Of a DNA stretch of 64,000 nt, positions 53,327-61,455 are shown piece by piece. A program made the translations under genes and the position numbers. How positions within the stretch are numbered: the stretch's first letter is position 1; each line of letters begins with the position of its first letter. The notes under the pieces are model-generated. The model saw only the letters and a list, made by a program, of their open reading frames with translations, was not told the origin of the DNA and did not search any database. The stretch spans positions 333,331-397,330 of the forward strand of contig NZ_JAHXZN010000003.1 in the NCBI RefSeq assembly GCF_019429485.1, written 5' to 3'. The DNA is from Sphingomonas citri. GTDB taxonomy: Bacteria; Pseudomonadota; Alphaproteobacteria; Sphingomonadales; Sphingomonadaceae.

Positions 53327-54940
53327 TCACGTCACCAGCTTGCGCAGCGCCGCCAGCGTGTCGGCCTCGGCGGCGGGCTTGTCGGTGCGGATCCGCGCGA
53401 TACGCGGGAAGCGCATCGCCAGCCCGGACTTGTGCCGCTTGGACTCATGGATCGAGTCGAACGCCACCTCGAGCACCAGCGACTTCTCCACCTCGCGCAC
53501 CGGACCGAAGCGGTTGAGCGTGTGCTGGCGCACGAAGCGGTCGAGCTGCGCGATCTCCTGGTCGGTGATGCCCTGATAGGCCTTGCCCACCGGCAGCAGC
53601 TCGCCCTCCCCGGCCTGCTCGCCCGTCCAGCAGCCGAACGTATAGTCGCTGTACCAGCTCGAGCGCCGGCCGTTGCCGCGCTGCGCGTACATCATCACGC
53701 AGTCGGCGGTGAGCGGGTCGCGCTTCCATTTGTACCACAGCCCGGCGCGGCGCCCCGCGACATAGGGCGAGTCGCGGCGCTTGAGCATCACGCCCTCGAT
53801 CGCGGCGTCGCGCGCGCCGGCGCGGATCCCCTCCAGCGCGGTGAAATCCGCCGCCGCGATCACGCTGCTGACGTCGAAGCGGGTCGGGTCGAGCCGGGCC
53901 GCGAACGCCTCCAGCCGCGCGCGCCGCTCGGTCCAGGGCAAAGCACGCAGGTCCTCGGCGCCGTCGAACAGGATGTCGTAGAGCCGGACGAAGGCGGGCG
54001 CTTCCTCCAGCATCTTGGCCGAGACGACCTTGCGCCCGAGCCGCTGCTGCAGCGCGTTGAAGCTGCCCGCGCCCTCGCCCTCGCCCTCGCCCAGCCGCGC
54101 CCCCTGCGCGTCGCCACGCACCATCAGCTCGCCGTCGACCACGCCATAGGTCGCGAAGGCCGCGGCCACGTCGGGGAAGGCGGCGGTGACGTCGTCGCCG
54201 GTGCGGCTGTAGAGCCGCGTCGCACCGGCGACGTGGACGAGCTGGACGCGGATGCCGTCCCACTTCCACTCCGCGGCATAGTCGGCGAGGTCGACGCGCA
54301 GGTCCTCGAGCGGATGCGCCAGCATGAACGGGCGGAACACCGGCACGTCCGCCGGGGTCGGCTGCTCGCCGGTGCCCTCGGCCCAGGCGAACAACGTGGG
54401 GTAGGGCGGGGCGAGCCCGTGCCACACCTCTTCCACCGCCTCGACGTCGAGCCCGAACGCGTCCGCCAGCGCCTGTTTCGCGAGCCGGGCGGAGACGCCG
54501 ACGCGCAGCGCGCCGGTGGCCAATTTGAGGAGCGCGAACCGTTCCTCGGCGTCGAGCCGGTCGAGCATGGCCGCGAGCGCGGCGGGCGCGTCCGAGCGCG
54601 AGAGGTGCATGAGCCGGTCGACCACCGTGCCGACGGTCAGCGGCGTGACGTCGGTCGGCGGCACGTCCGGCACCGGCCAGAGCAGCGCCACGGTCTCGGC
54701 GGTGTCGCCGACATAGTCGCGGCTCATCCGGAACAGCACCGGGTCGACGCGCGACTCGATCAGCGCGCGGATCAGCGCCGGCTTGACCGCTGGCAGGTCG
54801 AGGTCACCGGTCAGCGCCGCCATCGCCCAGCCGCGGTCGGGATCGGGCGTGGCGCGGAGATAGTCGCCGATCAGCTTGAGCTTGGCGTTGCGCCCGCGGG
54901 TGTAGATCAGCGAGTCGAGGAGCGCGGCGAAGGCGTGCAT
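53327..54940 (-). CDS. ATP-dependent DNA ligase
   Basis: A 537-residue ligase. The N-terminal helical DNA-binding domain (about 1-190) is followed by the adenylation domain with motif [11 protein letters not shown] (Lys about 234), motif III VDGELMV, motif [14 protein letters not shown] and motif V LWYKWKRD, then an OB-fold (about 410-537). It is the bacterial nonreplicative ligase type that often sits with an exonuclease and helicase; those partners are not here. It runs after dps and a DUF1328 gene. A GEGEGEG stretch from a hexanucleotide repeat lies in the adenylation domain. Confidence 0.92.
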   Translation of the reverse strand: MHAFAALLDSLIYTRGRNAKLKLIGDYLRATPDPDRGWAMAALTGDLDLPAVKPALIRALIESRVDPVLFRMSRDYVGDTAETVALLWPVPDVPPTDVTPLTVGTVVDRLMHLSRSDAPAALAAMLDRLDAEERFALLKLATGALRVGVSARLAKQALADAFGLDVEAVEEVWHGLAPPYPTLFAWAEGTGEQPTPADVPVFRPFMLAHPLEDLRVDLADYAAEWKWDGIRVQLVHVAGATRLYSRTGDDVTAAFPDVAAAFATYGVVDGELMVRGDAQGARLGEGEGEGAGSFNALQQRLGRKVVSAKMLEEAPAFVRLYDILFDGAEDLRALPWTERRARLEAFAARLDPTRFDVSSVIAAADFTALEGIRAGARDAAIEGVMLKRRDSPYVAGRRAGLWYKWKRDPLTADCVMMYAQRGNGRRSSWYSDYTFGCWTGEQAGEGELLPVGKAYQGITDQEIAQLDRFVRQHTLNRFGPVREVEKSLVLEVAFDSIHESKRHKSGLAMRFPRIARIRTDKPAAEADTLAALRKLVT

Positions 54941-54972
54941 GCGGCGCTAACGCTCCACCCCGGCCGCGCGCC

Positions 54973-55158
54973 TCAGTCCAGCGTGTCCTTCACTTTCTTC
55001 CCCGCGGTGATGCCGAGCACGAGGAAGATCAGGAACAGCGCCAGCGCGATGAAGAACAGGATCTTGGCGATGCCGACGAAGGCGCCGCCGATGCCGCCGA
55101 AGCCGAGCGCGCCGAGCAGCAGCCCGACGACGAGGAAGATCACGGCCAGTTTCAGCAT
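54973..55158 (-). CDS. DUF1328 small membrane protein (YtjA family)
   Basis: A 61-residue inner-membrane protein with two hydrophobic helices: [21 protein letters not shown] and [20 protein letters not shown], ending with KKVKDTLD. This is the DUF1328/YtjA pattern. Function unknown. It lies 29 bp after dps and 32 bp before the DNA ligase gene, so the three are probably co-transcribed. Confidence 0.9.
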   Translation of the reverse strand: MLKLAVIFLVVGLLLGALGFGGIGGAFVGIAKILFFIALALFLIFLVLGITAGKKVKDTLD

Positions 55159-55187
55159 CGCTCGGCTCCTTCTACGATCGGCGGGGG

Positions 55188-55685
55188 TCAGGCCTTGCGG
55201 CTGGCCTCGAACAGGAACCAGGCGCGCTCTTCGGCCTGGTCGGTCCAGTCGTCGACGATGCCGCTGGTGGCATTGTCCTTGGCCTCTTCGGCGGCTTCCT
55301 TGACGTCGCGAAAGCGCTGGACGAGCGTGAGATTGTCGTCGCGCAGCTCGGCCAGCATCTGCTCGGGCGCGACGAAATCGGCGTCATTGTCGCGAATCGA
55401 GCTGCGTCGCGCGATGTCGCCGATCGAGCGCAGCGTGGTGTTGCCGGTCTTGCGCACGCGCTCGGCGATCGCGTCGGTGGCGCCGAGGATCTGCGCCGCC
55501 TGGTCGTCGAGCAGCAGGTGATAGTCGCGGAAGTGCGGCCCTGAGACGTGCCAGTGGAAGTTCTTGGTCTTGAGGTACAGCGCGTAGCTGTCGGCGAGCG
55601 CGGCATTGAGCGCGTCGGCGACGCTGCGGGTGTCGTTGCGCGCGAGGTCGGTGGGGGTATCGAGCGCGGGATTGGTATCGGCCAC
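55188..55685 (-). CDS. dps: DNA starvation/stationary-phase protection protein Dps
   Basis: A 165-residue ferritin-like protein that forms a dodecamer, stores iron and protects DNA. The intersubunit ferroxidase motif is [21 protein letters not shown], and the C-terminal helix has [11 protein letters not shown]. The length is normal. No EcfG-type GGAAC box was found in the 135 bp before the ATG. First gene of a likely operon with DUF1328 and the ligase. Confidence 0.95.
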   Translation of the reverse strand: MADTNPALDTPTDLARNDTRSVADALNAALADSYALYLKTKNFHWHVSGPHFRDYHLLLDDQAAQILGATDAIAERVRKTGNTTLRSIGDIARRSSIRDNDADFVAPEQMLAELRDDNLTLVQRFRDVKEAAEEAKDNATSGIVDDWTDQAEERAWFLFEASRKA

Positions 55686-55775
55686 GAGCGGCTCCGTCGT
55701 TTCACTGATCGGGAGCGAAACGATGTGGGGCGCGAATGGGTCCGGTCAAGGCAAGGGAGAGAGTCGTGCGATACA

Positions 55776-55802
55776 GATCCTCCCCGCCGTGCAGGGAGGA
55801 TC
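55776..55802. terminator. Hairpin terminator between dps and a hypothetical gene
   Basis: GATCCTCCC and GGGAGGATC form a perfect 9-bp stem with a 9-base loop. It lies just beyond the 3' end of the gene at 55821 and upstream of dps, so it should stop transcription before dps. It resembles the short GATCCTCC hairpins seen elsewhere in the window. Confidence 0.5.
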
Positions 55803-55820
55803 AAGAAGGTCGCCTGCGCC

Positions 55821-56129
55821 CTACGCCGCCAGCCGCACGGCGCAAGCGGCGGCGAAGGCGCGCGAGGTCGCCTCGTCCTGCGCGCCGCTCGCCACCGCCT
55901 CGCCGAGCAGGCCGAGCCAGTCGTGGACCAGCACGCCGCGCTCGCCGCGGCCGATCGCGGTGCCGAGCGACTGCGCCACCGTCACCACGGGCAGCAGCCG
56001 GTGCTGCTCGGCGGCGACGCGGATGCCGTCGAGCTCGGGCGCGAGCCGCGCCGGCCCGGCGCGCCAGTCGATCGCGGCGATGCGCCGCGCCAGATGCGCC
56101 TTGATCGCGAGGATATCCATGTCGTCCAT
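55821..56129 (-). CDS. Hypothetical helical protein
   Basis: A 102-residue protein, all helix by composition: MDILAIKAHLARRIAAIDWRAGPARLAPELDGI, then AAACAVRLAA at the end. It may be a small helical-bundle protein. No family was recognised. GGTCACGCGCATGGAC context; ribosome site weak. It lies alone between terminators. Confidence 0.6.
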   Translation of the reverse strand: MDDMDILAIKAHLARRIAAIDWRAGPARLAPELDGIRVAAEQHRLLPVVTVAQSLGTAIGRGERGVLVHDWLGLLGEAVASGAQDEATSRAFAAACAVRLAA

Positions 56130-56211
56130 GCGCGTGATCCCGGTCGGGTGAGTCCCGATCCGTGCATCCTGCGCCCGCCTCCCTTACCTTATGCTTAATG
56201 CCGCGCCGCGC

Positions 56212-56240
56212 TTGACTCCGCGCGCCACATGCGCCAAGCA
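56212..56240 (+). promoter_or_regulatory. rpmG promoter (weak candidate)
   Basis: TTGACT at 56212-56217, a 17-bp spacer and CAAGCA at 56235-56240, 65 bp before the ATG. The -35 is good; the -10 is poor. Confidence 0.3.
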
Positions 56241-56304
56241 CCCGCGTCTGACGCGGCGAGGCGAGCTTCGCCGCTTTCTTGTTTCATTCGCTTAGGAACC
56301 GGTC

Positions 56305-56472
56305 ATGGCCAAGCCGACCACCGTCAAGATCAAGCTCGTCAGCTCGGCTGACACCGGCTTCTTCTACGTCACCAAGAAGAACCCGCGCACGAAGACCGAG
56401 AAGCTGAGCTTCAACAAGTACGATCCCGTCGTGCGCAAGCACGTCGCGTTCAAGGAAGCCAAGATCAAGTAA
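56305..56472 (+). CDS. rpmG: Ribosomal protein L33
   Basis: Large-subunit ribosomal protein of 55 residues, the normal length. It begins [20 protein letters not shown], has the conserved [21 protein letters not shown] core and ends KEAKIK. The usual zinc cysteines are absent, so it is the zinc-independent (C-minus) form. TTAGGAACC lies before the ATG. A strong hairpin terminator follows. It is transcribed alone. Confidence 0.97.
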   Translation: MAKPTTVKIKLVSSADTGFFYVTKKNPRTKTEKLSFNKYDPVVRKHVAFKEAKIK

Positions 56473-56514
56473 GCGCCGCGGGCGGCGCGGCCGCCCGTCG
56501 CCGGTTGATCGCGG

Positions 56515-56545
56515 GAGCCGCGGGCATCGTGCCGGCGGCTCTTTT
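56515..56545 (+). terminator. Factor-independent terminator of rpmG
   Basis: GAGCCGC and GCGGCTC form the outer stem, with an inner GC-rich pairing and an ATCG loop, followed by TTTT at 56542-56545. It lies 42 bp after the rpmG stop codon. Confidence 0.8.
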
Positions 56546-56620
56546 CGCGTGGGTGCGGCCTCGCGCTCGGTCCTCTGGGCCTCATGCTCCCGCGTGCGCG
56601 GGAGCACCGGCCCGCGCTCC

Positions 56621-56758
56621 CTAACGCTGCTCCCCGCTCGGCTCGGCGTCGATCGTCTGCGGCGGCCGCGGGTGCTTGCCGTGCTCCGGCGCGTCCGGAT
56701 CGGTCAGCAGTTCCTCGACGGTCTCTTCCACCGCGTCGTCGCGGTCCGGCTCGGGCAT
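56621..56758 (-). CDS. Small acidic hypothetical protein
   Basis: A 45-residue protein, acidic at first (PEPDRDDAVEETVEELLTDPD) with a Pro/His-rich tail (EHGKHPRPPQTID). GAGGAGAGG precedes the ATG, and it follows the PRC-barrel gene by 11 bp on the same strand. The ribosome site and context support a real gene; function unknown. Confidence 0.65.
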   Translation of the reverse strand: MPEPDRDDAVEETVEELLTDPDAPEHGKHPRPPQTIDAEPSGEQR

Positions 56759-56769
56759 CGATCCTCTCC

Positions 56770-57138
56770 TCACTCGGCGGCGAGATTCTCGCCGCGCACC
56801 TGGTAGTAACTGGCGACGCGATCGGCATAGGCCTGGTCGAACACCGGCGCATTATTGGCCCAGCTCGGGCCGCCTTCGAGCAGGCGGCGGTCGATCGTCA
56901 CGACGTAGCGGTCACGCACCGGATCGAACTGCAGCAGCGCGAAGGGCAGGGGATAGAAGCTCTTGCCCATCCCGAGGAAGCCGCCGAGGCTGAGCACCGC
57001 GTGGGTGGCGCGCCCCGATGCCTTGTGCACCATGAAGGCGTGGACCGCGCCGAGATGGTCGCCGTCGCGGCTGTCCACCTTCATCGTCTCCGCCAGGTTG
57101 GACTGGACGAGGATCTGGGTGGGCGCGTCGTCGGCCAT
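56770..57138 (-). CDS. PRC-barrel domain protein
   Basis: A 122-residue protein. The PRC-type barrel runs from about 15 to 90: KVDSRDGDHLGAVHAFMVHKASGRATHAVLSLGGFLGMGKSFYPLPF, with a C-terminal helix. Such domains occur in photosynthetic reaction centres and in stress or RNA-associated proteins. GGAG lies six bases before the ATG at 57138. Coupled to the small acidic gene. Confidence 0.85.
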   Translation of the reverse strand: MADDAPTQILVQSNLAETMKVDSRDGDHLGAVHAFMVHKASGRATHAVLSLGGFLGMGKSFYPLPFALLQFDPVRDRYVVTIDRRLLEGGPSWANNAPVFDQAYADRVASYYQVRGENLAAE

Positions 57139-57242
57139 CGGTGACTCCATCAACAAACGTTATCAGCCGAGAACCGCCCGCGCCACGCCGCGGTTCCGCG
57201 CGCGGTTGAGCGCGCCCGTCGCTTCCGGCATAGGCCCCGGTC

Positions 57243-57785
57243 GTGGCTCGATACTTTCCCTCGCGCGCGCGCCTCGCGCCGCTCACCGCCGTGCTGACCT
57301 TCGCCGCCGGCTGCGTGCCGCAGGTGACCCCGCCGCCGCCCGCCCCCGCGCCGACCCCTGCGCCCGCGCCGCCCCCGCCCGCGGCGCCCGCGCCCGCGCC
57401 GCTCGCGGCGGAGTGGCAGGACTGGCCGCGCACGCCGGGGACGTGGCGCTACACGCGCGACGCCGGCGGCACGGTCGCCAGCTTCGGCACCGGCGCGACG
57501 GCGGTCGCCACCGCGCGCTGCGACCGCGCCGCGCGCACGGTGACGCTGACCCGGGTCGGCGGCGTCGCTGCGCCCGTCACGGTGCGCACCAGCGCGACGA
57601 CGCGGACGCTGCCCGCGACCGCGGTGGCGGGCGGCGCGGGGGTGGTGCTCGCGGCGAGCGACCGGCTGCTCGACGCGATGGTGTTCAGCCGCGGCCGCTT
57701 CACGCTGGAGCAGCCGGGCAGCGCGCCGCTGGTGCTGCCGCCCTGGGCCGAGCTGGCGCGCGTGATCGAGGATTGCCGCGGGTAA
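57243..57785 (+). CDS. Lipoprotein with Pro-rich linker
   Basis: A 180-residue exported protein starting at GTG. A lipobox-like FAAGC (Cys about 24) suggests lipidation. A Pro/Ala-rich linker (PPPPAPAPTPAPAPPPPAAP) leads to a small beta-rich domain (about 55-180) with two cysteines (CDRAARTV and EDCRG). No family was recognised. The structured RNA locus follows on the same strand. Confidence 0.7.
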   Translation: MARYFPSRARLAPLTAVLTFAAGCVPQVTPPPPAPAPTPAPAPPPPAAPAPAPLAAEWQDWPRTPGTWRYTRDAGGTVASFGTGATAVATARCDRAARTVTLTRVGGVAAPVTVRTSATTRTLPATAVAGGAGVVLAASDRLLDAMVFSRGRFTLEQPGSAPLVLPPWAELARVIEDCRG

Positions 57786-57798
57786 GGGGCTGCGCCTT

Positions 57799-57821
57799 AT
57801 CCTCCTCTCGCAGGGGAGGAT
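57799..57821 (+). terminator. Hairpin after the lipoprotein gene
   Basis: ATCCTCC and GGAGGAT form a 7-bp stem with a 9-base loop, 13 bp after the stop codon. It belongs to the GATCCTCC hairpin group. It should isolate the following RNA locus. Confidence 0.4.
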
Positions 57822-57924
57822 CCTTCCGGCGCGGCTCCCGGACCCGAAAACCGAGCGTGCGAGAATCGTACATTCCGCCCCGCAACACAAGACTTGTATC
57901 CGAGTCGCGCGCGGCTCACATTGA

Positions 57925-58186
57925 TCGTGCGGTTCGCGAGGGCCGCGCTCGTTATCAACCAGCGAAAGGAGGTGATCCGATGTCTCATGGTTCAGCAATG
58001 GGGTCGGTTCAGTTCGTTCGGGGGACGCGCTTCTGACGGTACGGTCTGCCTCGGGGGGTATCCTCCCCCAGACAACGAGGTAGGTCATTCTGTCGGAGGC
58101 CTGCATGGTCTCCCGGGCTGGAGCTCTCCGGCCGCTGACCATGTTTAGGGGTTGTCGGGCGCCGCTTCGGCCGGGTCCGGCAACCT
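57925..58186 (+). ncRNA. Candidate structured RNA / leader with short ORF
   Basis: The 437-bp interval between two genes carries a probable transcript. It has an 18-codon ORF with an exceptional ribosome site, followed by three hairpins: GTCTG...CAGAC enclosing GGGGG/CCCCC at about 58046-58075, GGTCA...TGACC spanning about 58085-58141, and a final GGTTGTCGGGC...GTCCGGCAACC hairpin at 58151-58186. The promoter is not clear. It does not match tmRNA, 4.5S, RNase P or 6S signatures. It could be a leader that controls the downstream methyltransferase gene, or an independent small RNA. Confidence 0.45.
57980..58036 (+). CDS. 18-residue ORF with near-perfect Shine-Dalgarno site
   Basis: The peptide starts MSHGSAMGSV and ends QFVRGTRF. 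It is preceded by AAAGGAGGTGATCC, which is complementary to about 13 bases of the 3' end of 16S rRNA, with seven bases between GGAGG and ATG. Such a complete match is rare and implies very strong initiation. There is no signal peptide. It could be a leader peptide, a translated small RNA or a coupling device. Confidence 0.55.
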   Translation: MSHGSAMGSVQFVRGTRF

Positions 58187-58223
58187 CTTCTCATATCTGG
58201 CATCGGTGAGAAGGGGAGCGGGG

Positions 58224-58928
58224 TTGGGCAGGCTCGCACGGTTCGGTCAGGCGGCGCGGCGGCTCGGCGCGATCGTCGCCGACGAGGGGCCGCTCGAGGC
58301 GGCGCGGCGGCTGCTGCGGCGCGCACGCCCCGACCGCGGGCTCGGCGACTATCTCGCCGCCAAGGCCGCGCGCGACGCCGCCTATGACTCGGCCCATGAC
58401 AGCGACACCGGCGGCGTCCAGCGGCTCTACACGCTCGCGATCGACAGCCCCAACGCGCGCTACGGCATCGACCATGTCGCCTCCGAACCCGACGTGTTCG
58501 CCGCGGCGATGGCGCTGGTCGACGGCGACCTGTCGCGCTTCCATTTCCTCGACCTCGGCTCGGGCAAGGGGCGTGCGCTGCTGCTCGCCTGCGACTATCC
58601 GTTCCGCGCCGTCACCGGGGTGGAGTTCGCCGCCGAGCTGCACGCCACCGCGACGCGCAACCTCGCGCGCCGCGGCGACCCGCGCGCGACCGCGCTGCTG
58701 GGGGACGCCACCGCGGTCGCGCTCCCCGACGGCGACCTGCTCGTCTATCTCTTCAACCCGTTCGAGGAGGCGATCATCCGCGCGGTGGCCAGGCGGCTGG
58801 CGGCGCTGCCGCCCGAGCGCGACGTGCGGCTGCTGTACGTCACCCCGCGCCACCGCGACGCGCTGGCGGCGGAGGGCTGGCGCGTCGCCGCCGGGGCGGG
58901 CGAGGCGGTGCTGTTCCGGCGCGACTGA
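58224..58928 (+). CDS. Class I SAM-dependent methyltransferase-like protein
   Basis: A 234-residue protein. The core has LDLGSGKGRALLLA (SAM motif I), the acidic loop VTGVEFAAEL and GDATAVALPDGDLLVYLFNPFEE. This matches methyltransferases with an NPF-type post-III motif, whose targets are unknown. The N-terminal 80 residues are helical and basic. The TTG at 58224 has AAGGGGAG upstream and is preferred; GTG at 58206 is possible. The TTG at 58152 lies inside the terminal hairpin of the RNA and is unlikely. Confidence 0.75.
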   Translation: MGRLARFGQAARRLGAIVADEGPLEAARRLLRRARPDRGLGDYLAAKAARDAAYDSAHDSDTGGVQRLYTLAIDSPNARYGIDHVASEPDVFAAAMALVDGDLSRFHFLDLGSGKGRALLLACDYPFRAVTGVEFAAELHATATRNLARRGDPRATALLGDATAVALPDGDLLVYLFNPFEEAIIRAVARRLAALPPERDVRLLYVTPRHRDALAAEGWRVAAGAGEAVLFRRD

Positions 58929-58941
58929 GCGCGGGCGCCGG

Positions 58942-61035
58942 TCACAGGTCGACGCCCAGCGAGACGCGCACGTCGCGCGGCGCCGCGGCGAAACAGTCGC
59001 CGCGCGCGAGGCAGCTGGAATAGCCGCGCCGGTCGAGCAGGTTGGTGGCGTTGACCGCGACGTGCCAGCGGTCGAGGCGGTACTCGATCACCGCGTCGAC
59101 CAGCGTGCCCGCGGGGGTCACCAGCGTCCAGGTCGCGTTGCGCGAGACCTGCTCGCCGACGTAGCGCACGCCGCCGCCGACGCGCCACGTCCCCGCGCCG
59201 GCGGTGAGCGCCCTCGTGAGCCACAGCGAGGCGAGGTGGCGCGGCGCGGCGTCGAACGCGGCGCCCTCGCCGGAGAGATGATCGGTCGCATAGGCGACGC
59301 TCACCTCATAGTCGCCGGGCAGGGTGCGCCGCGCCTCGAGCTCGCTGCCGCGGATCAGCATCGTCCCCGCCTGGATCCGCTCGGTGGGGTGGTCGGGATC
59401 GGGGACGGGGCGGTGCTGCTCGGCGATGCGGAAGGCCGCCAGCGTCACCAGCGTCGCCGCGTCGGGCTGCCACTTGATCCCTGCCTCGTGCTGGTGCCCG
59501 GTCTTGGGGACGAACGGCGTGCCCGCCGCGGTGAGCCCGGCGATCGGCTCGAAGCTCTCGTTGTAGCTCAGATAGGGGGTGACGCCGCCGCCGATGTCGG
59601 CCGACGCGCCGACCCGCAGCGTGGTGGCACGATCGACGCGCGGGCCCGACATCGCGGTGCTGCCGGGGCCGCGCTGGACCGCGGCATGGTCGGTGTCCAC
59701 GCGATCGTGGCGCGCGCCCAGCACCAGCGTGGCGCGCTCCCACAGCCGCAGCTCGTCCTGCGCGTAGAGGCCGAGCTGGCGGTCCTCCTCCGATTGCAGC
59801 AGCGGGCGCTTCCGCGCCGCCGGAACGATCGCGGCGCGGTCGAGCGCGTAGAGGTCGACCAGCTGCGAGCCGAGGCCGAAGCGGCGATAGGCGTCGTGCC
59901 AGCCATAGTCCGCGCCGGCGAGCAGCTGATGCGTGAGCGGGCCGGTGACGAGCCTCCACCCGAGACTGGCGTCGCCCGCCAGCACGTGGAGCCCACCGTG
60001 CGCGCCGTAGCTGAGCAGCGGGATGTGGCGCCACGTGCCGTCGGGCAGATAGGGGTCGGTCGGGCGCGGGTAGCTGTTCGGGAAATGGGTGCGATACTCG
60101 ACGTCGGCCGAGGTGTAGCGCGCGCGGACGGTGAGGCGCCCCGCGCCGCCCAGCCGCTGCGTCGCGATCGCGCCGACCTGGCGCGCGCTGCCGTCGTAGC
60201 GGTCGTCGCCGGGCACGCCGAGGAAGAGGAAGCCCGGCAGCGGCGCGCGCCCGTGATTGTCGCGCATCGTCCCGATCACCGGCAGGAAGTTCGCGATCGA
60301 GCCGGTGTGGTCGCGCTGGAAGCTGGCGAGCAGGGTGATCTCGGTCCCGCCGCCGGGATGCCACGCCAGCGACGGGGCGACGAGCAGGCGGTCGTCGGGG
60401 ACGTGCGGCACATAGGTGCCCGCGTCGCGCGCGTGCAGCACCAGCCGCGCGCCCAGCGTCGTGCCCGCCACCGTCTCGGTGTCGACCAGCCATTCGGCGC
60501 GGCCATAGCTGCCGGCGATCGCCTGGAGCGCGGCGCGGTCCTGCAGCTGCGGGGTCTTGGTGGCGAGATTGATGACGCCGCCGATCGCGCCGCGACCGAA
60601 CAGCATAGAGGCCGGGCCGCGCAGCAGCTCGACCTGCGCGAAGCCATAGGGGTCGGGCGCGATGCTGGCGAAGACGCCATATTGATCGCGCATCCCGTCG
60701 CGCAGCAGCGAGGGCTCGACCCCGCGCACGCACACCCAGTCGAAGCGCGTGTCGCGCGCGGTCGAACTCGCCGCGCCGGCGGCGTAGCGGACCGCGTCGG
60801 CGATCGAGAGCGCCCCCTGGCGCAGGAAGGTCTCGGCGGAGACCACCGTCACCGACTGCGGCACGTCGACCAGCCGCAGCGTCGAGCGGGTCAGCGATGC
60901 CGCCGGCAGGCGCTCGCCGCGCACCTCGATGTCCTCGTCCGACGCCTGCTGCTGCTGCTGCGTCGGCTCGCGCGCGGGGGGCGGCACCGCACCGGCGAGC
61001 GCGGCCGCGGCGGCGAGGAGAGCGAGTTGAGCCAT
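58942..61035 (-). CDS. TonB-dependent siderophore receptor
   Basis: A 697-residue outer-membrane receptor of the FhuE/FoxA type. The signal peptide (about 1-16) is followed by a Gln-rich stretch (QQQQQ) and the plug domain with VDVPQSVTVVSAETFLRQGALSIADAVRYA, VELLRGPASMLFGRGAIGGVINLATK, then a barrel ending YLVSLGVDL-like strands (VRVSLGVDL). It should import a ferric siderophore. A Fur-like box lies 33 bp upstream. No siderophore biosynthesis gene is linked. Confidence 0.92.
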   Translation of the reverse strand: MAQLALLAAAAALAGAVPPPAREPTQQQQQASDEDIEVRGERLPAASLTRSTLRLVDVPQSVTVVSAETFLRQGALSIADAVRYAAGAASSTARDTRFDWVCVRGVEPSLLRDGMRDQYGVFASIAPDPYGFAQVELLRGPASMLFGRGAIGGVINLATKTPQLQDRAALQAIAGSYGRAEWLVDTETVAGTTLGARLVLHARDAGTYVPHVPDDRLLVAPSLAWHPGGGTEITLLASFQRDHTGSIANFLPVIGTMRDNHGRAPLPGFLFLGVPGDDRYDGSARQVGAIATQRLGGAGRLTVRARYTSADVEYRTHFPNSYPRPTDPYLPDGTWRHIPLLSYGAHGGLHVLAGDASLGWRLVTGPLTHQLLAGADYGWHDAYRRFGLGSQLVDLYALDRAAIVPAARKRPLLQSEEDRQLGLYAQDELRLWERATLVLGARHDRVDTDHAAVQRGPGSTAMSGPRVDRATTLRVGASADIGGGVTPYLSYNESFEPIAGLTAAGTPFVPKTGHQHEAGIKWQPDAATLVTLAAFRIAEQHRPVPDPDHPTERIQAGTMLIRGSELEARRTLPGDYEVSVAYATDHLSGEGAAFDAAPRHLASLWLTRALTAGAGTWRVGGGVRYVGEQVSRNATWTLVTPAGTLVDAVIEYRLDRWHVAVNATNLLDRRGYSSCLARGDCFAAAPRDVRVSLGVDL

Positions 61036-61067
61036 GAGTCCCCCTTGCGATGAGGGATCGGCTTAGC

Positions 61068-61086
61068 GCTACTGCGTATCGTTCTC
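61068..61086 (-). promoter_or_regulatory. Fur-box-like site before the siderophore receptor
   Basis: On the minus strand GAGAACGATACGCAGTAGC agrees with the classic 19-bp Fur box (GATAATGATAATCATTATC) at 13 of 19 positions, counted by eye. It lies 33 bp before the ATG of an iron-uptake receptor, as expected for Fur repression. Confidence 0.5.
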
Positions 61087-61222
61087 ACCTCTGGCATGAC
61101 CCGCCATGGTGAGGGTGGGCCCGTCGGCGGCGGTGTGGACGAATGAGGCGGGCGAGAGCGTCGTGCCGGGTCTGCCACTCCCGTCGCGATCGAACGCTTG
61201 CTGTGAAGAGCAGGACTATATG

Positions 61223-61323
61223 CTCCCCTCTCCTTCAGGAGAGGGGATGGGGGTGGGGCGCCTCCGCAAGCGCGGTCTTCGCGGCGACGCCCCACCCCAA
61301 TCCCTCCCTCGAAGGGGAGGGGC
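61223..61323. repeat. CTCCCCTTCAGG/GGGGTGGGG intergenic repeat, copy 3
   Basis: An element of about 101 bp: CTCCCCTCTCCTTCAGGAGAGGGG on the left, GGGGTGGGGCG and CGCCCCACCCC inner arms, and CCCTCCCTCGAAGGGGAGGGG on the right. It is related to the copies at 7199 and 10543 but shorter and without the extra hairpins. Confidence 0.7.
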
Positions 61324-61455
61324 TCGTTCGTGTTGACGGCCGGTCGTCGCCTCCTACGCTCTCTCTCATGACGAGAAGCGAGGCCCATGCAGTGCGGTAC
61401 GTGAACGCTGGCGGATCAGCGACGGTGCCACTCCGTGATTGTATCGCCGCCCGCC

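Larger units (their letters stand above)
61036..61455. other. Gene-free interval between siderophore receptor and fumarase genes
   Basis: It contains the Fur-like box near the receptor, repeat copy 3 at about 61223-61323, and no convincing gene. Confidence 0.5.

Noticed and set aside
55686..55775. An EcfG (general stress) promoter before dps
   Set aside because: No GGAAC with a suitably spaced CGTT was found.
58384..61053. A plus-strand open frame of 889 codons opposite the siderophore receptor
   Set aside because: It runs through the methyltransferase and receptor in wrong frames and has no family character.
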